Shown here in pieces: positions 9,001 through 18,901 of a stretch of DNA of 64,000 bases. A model generated the notes under the pieces. That model saw nothing but the letters and a program-made list of their open reading frames with translations. It was not told the DNA's origin and made no database searches. The stretch's first letter is position 1; the number at the start of each line of letters is the position of its first letter. Made by a program: the position numbers and the translations under genes. The stretch is from Gemmatimonadota bacterium (lineage in GTDB: Bacteria > Gemmatimonadota > Gemmatimonadetes > Gemmatimonadales > Gemmatimonadaceae): positions 1 through 64,000 of the forward strand of contig JARIFA010000005.1 of NCBI GenBank assembly GCA_031127075.1, written 5' to 3'.

Positions 9001-10248
9001 GATCAGGTGCGGGGGGCTGGGCTCGGGCTCCCCATCACGAAGTGGATCGTCGATCAGATGCAGGGGGAGATCGGCGTGCGGAGCGAACTCGGGGTGGGCT
9101 CCACCTTCTGGTGCGTGGTGCGCGTCGACGAGGGAACGCCTGCGTCGCGGCCCGCGGGCGAGGAGCGCCCGCCGGTGCCACCGCGCGAGGGGCGGCATCT
9201 GCGGCGGGCGGTGCGTCGGCTGCGGGGCGCACGCGTCCTCGTCGTGGATGACAATCGCATCAACCGGGAGATCGCGGTCGAGCTGCTCCGAAACGTCGGG
9301 CTCGAGGCGGAGGAGGTCGGGGATGGGGCGATCGCCGTCGATCGGGCGATCGCGGAGCCCTTCGATCTCGTCCTCGTCGACCTGCAGATGCCCGGACTCG
9401 ATGGTCTGATGGTCACCGAGCGCATCCGCCGGAGGAAGTCGGCCGAGGTGCTTCCCATCGTCGCGATGACGGCGAGTGTGACGTCGGAGGACCGGGTGCG
9501 GTGCCTCGCCGTGGGGATGAACGACCATATGGCGAAGCCGTTCGATCCGGAACAGCTCTGGGCGATGCTGCTGCGTTGGATCCCTCCCCGCGTCGATGCC
9601 ACGCCCGCGGGCGCGGAGCCCTCCACCGGACCGGGGGTGACCGCCACGGCAGTGGCGGCGTTCCCACGGGTCCGTGGGTTGCACGTCGAGCAGGGGCTGC
9701 GTCGGGTGCTTGGGAATGAGACGCTGTATCGCCGCCTGCTGTCGGAGTTCCTCCTGGGTCAGTCCGACGTCATCGCGCGTCTGCAGGCGGCGGTACGCGG
9801 AGGCGACCTCGTCGCCGCAGGGCGTCTCGGGCATACGCTCGCCGGCGTCGCCGGGGGAATCGGGGCCATCGAGGTCGCTGATGCGGCGGCGGCGTTGGAG
9901 CGCAACGTGCGCCGAGGGGGCGAGCCGCGGGAGGTCCAGGCGGCGGTCGAGCGCATCCGGCTTCAGATCACCCCGCTCTTGGCCGACTTGGATGCGTTCC
10001 TGGGCTTCGTCGAACCGCTCGAGGGCCGTCTGCCGGTCGGATGGTCGGCAGCGGAGGTCGTCACGCTCCTCGATACGTTGGAGGCGCTGCTCGCGGCGAG
10101 CGATCCCGAGGCGCGGGACTGGCTCGTGCAGCATGGGGGCGTGCTCGATGGGTTCGGGCCTGAGGCATCCGCCGCCATCCGTGAGGCGGTCGAGCGGTAC
10201 GATCTCGCCACGGCCGCGTCGCGCCTGCGCGCGGCACGTGCCGCGTGA
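6046..10248 (+). CDS. Double hybrid histidine kinase with receiver and Hpt domains; first kinase half degenerate
   Basis: 1400 residues. The order is: several membrane helices (about 18-165), a PAS-like region (about 185-300), a first HisKA helix with His326 in SHGFRTP, a degenerate ATPase-like region, a second membrane block (about 600-770), a second HisKA with His812 in SHEIRTP, a full HATPase (N-box NLITNAVRA, G1 DTGSG, G2 GAGLGLP), a receiver with Asp1112 in LVDLQMPG, and an Hpt domain with His1263 in GHTLAGVAG. The first half lacks the acidic residue next to the histidine and has no recognisable N- or G-boxes, so it probably senses or regulates rather than phosphorylates. The Hpt can pass phosphate to the HD-GYP receiver encoded 3 bases upstream. 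The two halves share pattern and membrane layout, suggesting an ancient duplication. Confidence 0.93.
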   Translation: MPVRDLKFVSKTMAEFRLWFGAGAALVFLALAFLQSQSGGVGLAGGDPLILVELTIALLCTMDVWWLVVRRRGSPLASGIPILAMGAALLSLWINGEGNLIYVLVCTGLVFIFLPLRLALGVSLGALVLAYGILSIRWAADGWVLIRVVIANGTGLGICLLSRSAFDRLSAGYRQTVQLLEDSLEASEHGIGVIGSDGAIKVYNERAAAMFDAPPWLGEAFRAGRTVTVQDLVALQRSRGEIAVVAESSPDAARAIEYGANVFDPDFPQRFVRKSLQGRWIEVITRPMPSGDLVRSYADVTAYQEALVAAEAAASARTLFLANVSHGFRTPLNAMLGLSHLALESDLSPRQRQWVEQIQTAGHELLTLVEDVIDLTGLESGASQVVRAQVALEDVLSPVQRLVAPFCVARGTPFTISVAPDVPAEVSVDPARLIRVLGVMVRQAARTQASLPLELAVTAGDDPSQGASIRFALRAGAFDAMRDASTDVADPLRASAFGAAAGDEATDAQRIAVCKRYVALMGGSCGVDPAEDGATSFWITLPLAATVRPSARVSGPTPVVTIEDRRPAVRPASPDAPRPRDPSASSRLQALIASVGNAAGALVDLPYRGWVLGTLVVGIGMIGMSGLTALFAGWEPSQTTWRRVVLPAAGIGVGLVLVAWWHRRFDRESSRMRVIVAAVMMGIFVFAVGLNGASAAIFLSAAVLYTYVSFPLATARGLCAFLIAAVSLRFALVPTEFLVFTRALTAGLLTVFLADQLLRALQLSGVALDETAVALRSASGALLDDNAALVRRSEAAQSALDRRTELMGVVSHEIRTPMNAILGLTQLALQSDLAGRQREWMDRIRRHGVHLTGLVHNILDATRIEAGKMTLRVGSFDLDDVVRQVGDVLASEAEAKGLRTGIDIAPDVPRWIQGDIVRFTQIFHNLITNAVRATAEGEVRVRVRRASEAGPGLWLRLEVQDTGSGLSAEAQRQIFARRPQLEARADQVRGAGLGLPITKWIVDQMQGEIGVRSELGVGSTFWCVVRVDEGTPASRPAGEERPPVPPREGRHLRRAVRRLRGARVLVVDDNRINREIAVELLRNVGLEAEEVGDGAIAVDRAIAEPFDLVLVDLQMPGLDGLMVTERIRRRKSAEVLPIVAMTASVTSEDRVRCLAVGMNDHMAKPFDPEQLWAMLLRWIPPRVDATPAGAEPSTGPGVTATAVAAFPRVRGLHVEQGLRRVLGNETLYRRLLSEFLLGQSDVIARLQAAVRGGDLVAAGRLGHTLAGVAGGIGAIEVADAAAALERNVRRGGEPREVQAAVERIRLQITPLLADLDAFLGFVEPLEGRLPVGWSAAEVVTLLDTLEALLAASDPEARDWLVQHGGVLDGFGPEASAAIREAVERYDLATAASRLRAARAA

Positions 10249-10278
10249 CCGCTCCGCACTGACCCAGCTCGCCCCCCG

Positions 10279-11517
10279 ATGACGCCCTCGCGCGACCCGT
10301 CGCTCTCTCGTCCCCTGCCGCTCGCAGAGGCCGAGCCGGTCGCGTTGGCGATGGGGGAGGGCGGGACCGGGTGGTTCAGCTCGCTCGATGACACCGCGCT
10401 CCTGGACCGCCTCTTGCCGGAGGAGGCGCGGGCGGTCCGGGAGCGGATCGGTCGCGAGATGGCGGCGGCGATCTCGGTGCTCGCCTGGCTGACGATCCCC
10501 GTGAGCCTCCTGCTGCTCAACCTCGACGTGATGCGGTGGCAGCAGGGGTACTTCGACCCGGCGCGGAACCCGCTCGCGCCGTGGTGGGTCGCGACGGTGG
10601 TGGCGCATATCGCGTTCGGGCTCTCGGTGGTGCCGGCGGTGATGATCTGGCGCCTGCGGCGCCTGCACGGCGCGCGGTCGTTCCGGCAGCTGCAGGCGCT
10701 GCACGTGACGCTGATGAGCGCTGGGGTCCTCGGGATGGCACTGCTGGCCGTCTGGACGCGTCCCACGTCGCACGACCTCACGGTGGCCGTGGTGATGGGG
10801 AACCTCCTCTACCACCTGCCGCGCCGTGGTCGACGGTTCTTCAACGTCGTCGTCGTGGCGGTTGGGGTCGCCATGGTCTGGCAGACCGCCCGGCTCGCAG
10901 CGGACGCGGTGGAACCGGCGGTCCGGCTCGTGGAGGTGTGGGGGATCGGTGTGCTCGCGCTGCTCGGCGGCTACGTCGTGCGGCGCCAGCGCATCCGGGC
11001 GTTGCTGATGGAGCATCGACTGGGGCGGCTCGCGCTGGTGGACGCGCTCACCGGGCTCGCCACGCGGCGTCGGGTGGAGGAGTTGGCCGCGGTGGCGATT
11101 GATGCCGCGACGCCGGCCGCGCCGCTCGCGGTGATCCTGCTCGACGTCGATGAGTTCAAGTCGATCAACGACACCTTCGGGCACAATGTCGGTGACGAGG
11201 TGCTACGCGGGATCGCCCGGATCGTCCAGCAGCGCGGGCGGCTGAGCGATGTGGTCGGTCGTTGGGGGGGCGAGGAGTTCATCATCCTCTGTCCCGAGAC
11301 GCCGGTGACGGGGGCGTTGGGGCTCGCCGAGCAGCTGCGGGCGCGCATCGCACGGCAGGAGTTCGCCGGGGTGGGGCGCCGGACGGCGAGCTTCGGTGTG
11401 GCGGAGGCGGCGCCGGGGGAGATGCTGCTGGAGGTGGTGGCGCGGGCCGACGCGGCGCTCTACGAGGCGAAGCGCGCGGGGCGGAACCGGGTGCGCGAGG
11501 CGTCGCCGGCGGGCTGA
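10279..11517 (+). CDS. Membrane diguanylate cyclase (GGDEF)
   Basis: 412 residues. Six or so membrane helices fill residues about 65-245 without a recognisable sensor domain. A GGDEF domain fills residues about 250-405: DALTGLATRR at the start, LLDVDEFKSINDTFGH for metal and substrate binding, and the active site RWGGEEF. The inhibitory RxxD site is present as RLSD, five residues before GGEEF, so product inhibition by c-di-GMP is expected. It makes c-di-GMP from two GTP at the inner membrane. It starts 30 bases after the hybrid kinase stop and likely shares its transcript. Confidence 0.95.
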   Translation: MTPSRDPSLSRPLPLAEAEPVALAMGEGGTGWFSSLDDTALLDRLLPEEARAVRERIGREMAAAISVLAWLTIPVSLLLLNLDVMRWQQGYFDPARNPLAPWWVATVVAHIAFGLSVVPAVMIWRLRRLHGARSFRQLQALHVTLMSAGVLGMALLAVWTRPTSHDLTVAVVMGNLLYHLPRRGRRFFNVVVVAVGVAMVWQTARLAADAVEPAVRLVEVWGIGVLALLGGYVVRRQRIRALLMEHRLGRLALVDALTGLATRRRVEELAAVAIDAATPAAPLAVILLDVDEFKSINDTFGHNVGDEVLRGIARIVQQRGRLSDVVGRWGGEEFIILCPETPVTGALGLAEQLRARIARQEFAGVGRRTASFGVAEAAPGEMLLEVVARADAALYEAKRAGRNRVREASPAG

Positions 11518-11533
11518 GCGGCTGACGCGGGGT

Positions 11534-11554
11534 GAGCCGGCGCGGCGCCGGCTC
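11534..11554. terminator. Palindromic hairpin between convergent genes
   Basis: A perfect 10-bp inverted repeat around one central base (GAGCCGGCGC and GCGCCGGCTC). It lies between the stops of the GGDEF gene (+) and the Thr-Pro protein gene (-), so it could end both transcripts. There is no T-run on either side. Confidence 0.5.
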
Positions 11555-11600
11555 GGGGTGACTCACATGATGGCGCGGCGGACCGCGTGGCGGCGGCCGA

Positions 11601-12451
<851 letters not shown>

Positions 12452-12452
<1 letters not shown>

Positions 12453-13057
12453 CACGGCGTCGTCAGCGTCAGGGTGATCGGCATGCTGTAGCTCCCCGGC
12501 GGATCGCCAGTCCACGACAGCGTCGTCCACCAGTAGAGCGTCGTGATGTTGCTTCCCGAGGCGGCGCCGGCGCTCCCGGAGGCGATGGTCGCGGCCGTCG
12601 TCGACAGCCCGGTGCCTGATCCGGAGTTCACGGTCGAGAAACGGATGCTGCTCACCGGCTTGTCGGCTCGCGCCAGCGATCCGGTCGCTGTGAAGGTCGT
12701 GTTCCCGCTCGCGGTGATGATCCAGGTCCGGTTCGCACGGACTTCCACCGTCATCGTCTGCGTCTCGGTTTTCCCGGCGTTCAGGTCGGCGATCGACGGC
12801 GTGGTGTTCCACGTCGTCGGCGAGACGGTCATCTCGAGCAGCGTGGGGGCGAGAAAGCCGGTGGCGTTCTCGCCCGTCAGGGACGGCGCAGCGGTGCAGG
12901 ACTTCGGCCCACTGGAGCCGGTGCCGATCGTTTGTGTGGTGCACGTGGACTGCGCATCGGACGGCACGCTGCAGAGGGCGAGGCAGAGCGCGACCACGAT
13001 GGCGCGCTGCCTCGGAGTGGAGGACCGAAGGCGTCCCACGCTCGATGGGTGGCTCAC
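12452..13057 (-). CDS. Secreted spore-coat-U-like fibre subunit
   Basis: 201 residues with a signal peptide (VVALCLALCSVPSDAQ). The mature part is rich in Ser, Thr and Gly beta-strand patterns, with VEVRANRTWIITASGN in the middle and a C-terminal strand GSYSMPITLTLT, as in SCPU/chaperone-usher subunits that donate a strand to the next subunit. Two cysteine-containing stretches (STCTTQ, KSCTAA) lie near the N-terminus. The GTG start at 13057 is supported by a 4-base GTGA overlap with the lipoprotein stop; upstream TTG extension would cover that gene. Likely a structural subunit of the same surface fibre. Confidence 0.7.
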
Positions 13058-13493
13058 CGGACTCTCGCCGCGCGGAACGTCCCCGATGCCGGTGCACTCC
13101 CGCTCTGCACCCAATCGCCCACCAGCGAGTCACCTCGGAGTTGAGACAAGTGCGTCCGAATCTGCCCTCCCGCGAGCGTCACCTCGAGCCGAGCCACCCC
13201 CGAGCCCACGACGCTCCCGCCCACGAGTCCTGACACCGGCGAGCGCTGGCCGCTCATCTCCACGAGCTCGGCGCTGAACGATCCCTCGATCGAGCCGGTC
13301 TCCGCGCCATCCAACTGGAGCTGTCCAACTAGCTGGGCCGTCGACCCGGAGATCTGCGCCTCGTACCGCCACGCGCCATCGAAACGCGCATCCCCCTCGC
13401 CGGTGCCCGTCGGCCCTTCGCAGGCGGCGACGAGCGCACCGGCGACGAACGCGCCGATGCGCCGGACCAGCTGAGGAAACGAGCAGCGCAGCA

Positions 13494-13494
<1 letters not shown>
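13054..13494 (-). CDS. Small lipoprotein of the fibre operon
   Basis: 146 residues. The N-terminus LVRRIGAFVAGALVAAC ends in a lipobox (LVAAC), followed by EGPTGTGEGD, so it is probably a membrane-anchored lipoprotein. The mature part (FDGAWRYEAQISGSTAQLVGQLQLDG, then RTHLSQLRGDSLVGDW) looks like a small beta-barrel made of repeating strands, similar in style to calycin-like lipoproteins, but I do not recognise a family. ATG 13494 overlaps the TGA of the large upstream gene (TGATG); a GTG one codon earlier is also possible. Its position suggests an accessory or anchor role in fibre assembly; this is inference. Confidence 0.7.
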
Positions 13495-16264
<2,770 letters not shown>

Positions 16265-16265
<1 letters not shown>

Positions 16266-16741
16266 CAGGTGCACTGGTTCGCGTTGTTGAGCCGCCGCCC
16301 GGTCACGGAGAAAGTCAGGCTCGGTCCGATGTACGTGTTCGGCGCATCCGTCCAGTCGATCGGGGTGCGGAAGTACAGCACCCCCGATCTCGTCCGGTTC
16401 GACGTGGTCAGAAAGAGGCTGCCGACCGCGTTCGCGGAGGTCGTCAGCGTCACGTTCTGGTTCGTGGCGTTCGCCCCCCACTTGATCTCACCGACGGCCT
16501 TGTCGCCCCCCGCCTGGGTCGCGCCCCGCACGTACACCGTCGCGCAGACGCTGGTGCTCCCACCATTCAGCGTCACCGTGTACGTCACCGGCGTCGATCC
16601 GATGATGAACCCCTGCGCGTAGTCGTCGAGCGTCGCGTCCTGCATCAGCGAGCCGGCATCGGTCACGGTGAGCGTGACCGTCTGCGCCGCGGCATCCGCG
16701 GCGAGGAGGCTGAGCAGGAGGACGACGGCCCGGCGGAACAT
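16265..16741 (-). CDS. Secreted fibre subunit-like protein
   Basis: 158 residues with a signal peptide (VVLLLSLLAADAAAQ). The rest is a beta-rich domain: VTYTVTLNGGSTSVCATVYV, then VTLTTSANAVGSLFLTT and a C-terminal strand SLTFSVTG before a short tail ending in Cys-Thr. The cysteine pair (one mid-domain, one next to the C-terminus) could close a disulfide, as in pilus subunits. It is weakly like its three sister proteins. The start overlaps the chaperone TGA by one base and its stop overlaps the start of the usher-like gene, so it is translated as part of the same unit. It could be a tip or initiator subunit. Confidence 0.65.
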
Positions 16742-17589
16742 CAGGGGATCTCGAGCAGGGCCTGGGCCGCGAGGATCTCCTCGGTGCCGATCTCGAGGAG
16801 CAGGATCACGGCGTAGCGGCCGGCGGGCATCGCGGGGAGCGGGGTGCGTACCACGCGGCGTGCGCCACCGAGCACGGGGAACTCTTCGACGTCCACGCGT
16901 TGGGCGACCGAGTCGTCCTCGCGGCGGATCTCGATGTGACCGCGGGCCAAGGACTGCACGAGCCCCGTGTTCCGGAAGGTGGCGACGAGGGTGTCGGCAC
17001 GGGCGCCCGAGGCGGTCAGGCCGCTGGCGATGACCGCCTCGGTGAGCTCGCCGGCGGCCGGCGCGTCTGGCTCCACATACACCTTGATGCCGTAGCGGAG
17101 GTTATATGTGAGGGCGGCGCCATTCCGGTTCGCCTGCGCCGGCGGGGGCGGCATCTCGACGAAGAGGATGCTGTGGCACGGGGTCGCGTTCGCCGGCAGG
17201 GAGACGCGGATCTCCTCCGACCGTCCCGCCTCGATGCTGAGCGTCATCGGGAAGATGGTCAGCGCATCGCGGCAGGAGCCGGCGATGGTCCCGGTCTCGA
17301 AGTACCGATTCTCTCCGGTCTCGGAGCGGTCCCAGTCCGAGGTGCGGATGGTGACCTGCACCGGCGCGTTCGAGACGTTGTTGATGCGGAACGACTGGGT
17401 GGTGGGCTCGGCGGTGCCGAGCGTGAACTTCACTTCGAGTTGTTCGATCGAGATCTGGGCGGCCACCGGGGTGGCGGCGATCAGGGTCCCGACGAGCAAC
17501 CCGGTGAGGGCGCCGAGGCGCCCCCACCGGGTTGCGCTGCCCACGGGACGGCCGGTCAGGGCCCGAGCGTTCGCGGGCAGGAGGGTCAT
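16741..17589 (-). CDS. PapD-like periplasmic fimbrial chaperone
   Basis: 282 residues. A signal peptide (LLVGTLIAATPVAAQ) after a 30-residue basic leader is followed by two Ig-like domains. The first has the PapD-like strands FRINNVSNAPVQVTIR and IFPMTLSIEAGRSEEIRVSL, and the junction has RYGIKVYVEP, corresponding to the region before domain 2 in pilus chaperones. Such proteins hold single subunits in the periplasm and hand them to the usher by donor-strand exchange. It is the second gene of the operon, right after the main subunit. The ATG at 17589 overlaps the preceding TGA; a longer upstream frame exists but covers the subunit gene. Confidence 0.82.
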   Translation of the reverse strand: MTLLPANARALTGRPVGSATRWGRLGALTGLLVGTLIAATPVAAQISIEQLEVKFTLGTAEPTTQSFRINNVSNAPVQVTIRTSDWDRSETGENRYFETGTIAGSCRDALTIFPMTLSIEAGRSEEIRVSLPANATPCHSILFVEMPPPPAQANRNGAALTYNLRYGIKVYVEPDAPAAGELTEAVIASGLTASGARADTLVATFRNTGLVQSLARGHIEIRREDDSVAQRVDVEEFPVLGGARRVVRTPLPAMPAGRYAVILLLEIGTEEILAAQALLEIP

Positions 17590-18137
17590 CACGGCGCGAC
17601 GAGCGTGAAGGTGACGCCGAGCGAGTAGGCGCCGGGCTGGTCCTTCGTGATGTCGTACAGCGTTCGGTACGAGACCGTCTTGTTGGCCGAGCTGTTCACC
17701 GCAGAGCCGCTGCCGATGTCGGCCGGGGTGTCGGTGATCGCCAAATAGGAGCCGGCGTCGACCTTCCACGCGAGGTCGGCGATCGGCTTCGCATAGGTCG
17801 CGGCGCCGCTCTGCGCGGTGTGCGAGAAGGTGCCGGCGTCGGCGCTGATCTGCACGCGGTACGAGCGGTTCGAGCGGACCGAGAAGGTCGGACCGGTCGT
17901 GACGGTCGTGTCGACACCGGCCGCGCTGAAGGCGGCGATGTTGGCCGGAGCGTCGAGGCTCACGGTGGTGCCGCCGAGCGTCAGCTGCATGATCGACGGG
18001 ACGGTCATCGAGAGGGTCGTGCCGACGGTGCAGCTCACGGTGGAGCCGGCGGCGTCAGCAACGGTGCAGGAGGACTGCGCCTGCACGGGAGCGGCGGCGA
18101 AGAGCGCGACGGCGACGAACGGGACGAACTTCCGCAT
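17589..18137 (-). CDS. Major fibre subunit, spore-coat-U-like
   Basis: 182 residues, first gene of the fibre operon. Signal peptide MRKFVPFVAVALFAAAPVQAQ; the mature start has SSCTVADAAGSTVSC with two cysteines, as in SCPU-domain subunits. FSVRSNRSYRVQISAD lies mid-domain and GAYSLGVTFTLVAP at the C-terminus is the likely donor strand. AAGGAG lies 7 bases before ATG 18137, the strongest ribosome site in the operon, which fits a major subunit made in excess. The 260-base AT-rich stretch upstream holds the candidate promoter and operator. SCPU proteins build thin fibres or coats in Acinetobacter (Csu pili) and Myxococcus. Confidence 0.78.
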   Translation of the reverse strand: MRKFVPFVAVALFAAAPVQAQSSCTVADAAGSTVSCTVGTTLSMTVPSIMQLTLGGTTVSLDAPANIAAFSAAGVDTTVTTGPTFSVRSNRSYRVQISADAGTFSHTAQSGAATYAKPIADLAWKVDAGSYLAITDTPADIGSGSAVNSSANKTVSYRTLYDITKDQPGAYSLGVTFTLVAP

Positions 18138-18224
18138 GGTGTTTCTCCTTGAGAGAAAAAAGGTGAAATGCCGGTGGGGTGTTCGGCGTCGGTGCCGTGT
18201 CCGCTTTGGCTGACTCTTTATAGA

Positions 18225-18239
18225 GGAAGGTCCGTGCCA
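18225..18239 (-). promoter_or_regulatory. Possible sigma-54 promoter of the fibre operon
   Basis: Read on the minus strand, TGGCACGGACCTTCC matches the -24/-12 consensus (TGGCACG, four bases, TTGC) except for C in place of the conserved G of the -12 part. It lies about 88 bases upstream of ATG 18137. A TATAAA follows directly downstream and could serve a different sigma factor, so this call is weak. Confidence 0.3.
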
Positions 18240-18296
18240 AAGTCGGAGAATGTATAAAATCTCGACAGTTAGCCTAAAATCAACCGAAATTTGCCT

Positions 18297-18322
18297 ATTT
18301 TTGTGATAAATATTACAAAAAT
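18297..18322. promoter_or_regulatory. AT-rich 26-bp palindrome, CRP/FNR-like operator
   Basis: A dyad with 11 of 13 paired positions. Its core is TGTGA, six bases, TTACA, one base from the CRP consensus TGTGA-N6-TCACA. It sits 160 bases upstream of the fibre operon in an AT-rich island within GC-rich DNA. The stem is too AT-rich for a good terminator, so an operator for a CRP/FNR-type regulator is more likely. Confidence 0.5.
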
Positions 18323-18397
18323 GCTATTTTCCGGCGTCCGTAAGATCCGGTGAAACGCAATCCACTATTGCACGGTATTGCATCCTGCCACACCAAA

Positions 18398-18895
18398 CTA
18401 CGGGCGCTTATCCACCGTCGTCACCTCGATCACCCCGAATTCGTGCCCTGGGCCATACATCTGCACCCCACGGTTCTGGTCCAGATACCGCAGCTCCACC
18501 AGCTTCCCCGCCGGTACCATCCGCAACACCTCCAGGTCGGGCTGCCGGATCCCATCTACATATAGAACGACCTCGGTCGCCCCACCCCCGGCCCCCCCGA
18601 ACACGTTCGACGACGCCACATCCCCCACCGGCGGCCGCAGCCACTGCGGCCGGAGCAGTCGGACCGCGTCCTGCGCGGTCACCATCGCCGACCCAGCCTC
18701 GTCCAGCTCGATCCGCGTCAGCTTGTTCCGGTCCCCCCGTCGACGCGCGGCCTGCCCCTCGGCGTCCCCCACCACGAGCGCCAGCAGCACCCCGAGGACT
18801 GTCACCCGCCACGCCGCCCTGCGCCCGAGTCCAGTCACGATCCCCCGCACCAGCCCGAGCAGCCCGCTCATCCGTTCGGTTTGCATCGCCCCCAT
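18398..18895 (-). CDS. Small secreted TonB-plug-like protein
   Basis: 165 residues. A hydrophobic stretch (WRVTVLGVLLALVVGDAEGQ) near residues 30-50 looks like a signal peptide or anchor. The C-terminal part VVLYVDGIRQPDLEVLRMVP, followed by VELRYLDQNRGVQMYGPGHEFGVIEV, has the shape of the plug domain of TonB receptors (name a ligand loop, strand, YG and GVI motif) but without a barrel. It starts 6 bases after the DUF5916 gene and is probably cotranscribed. Similar mini-plugs might be partner or regulatory proteins. Three in-frame ATGs exist; the first is used. Confidence 0.6.
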   Translation of the reverse strand: MGAMQTERMSGLLGLVRGIVTGLGRRAAWRVTVLGVLLALVVGDAEGQAARRRGDRNKLTRIELDEAGSAMVTAQDAVRLLRPQWLRPPVGDVASSNVFGGAGGGATEVVLYVDGIRQPDLEVLRMVPAGKLVELRYLDQNRGVQMYGPGHEFGVIEVTTVDKRP

Positions 18896-18901
18896 CCCCG
18901 A

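Noticed and set aside
7825-11184. Long open frame (about 1120 codons) antisense to the hybrid kinase and GGDEF gene
   Set aside because: Translation is an Arg/His/Glu-rich shadow; the sense strand has complete catalytic motifs.
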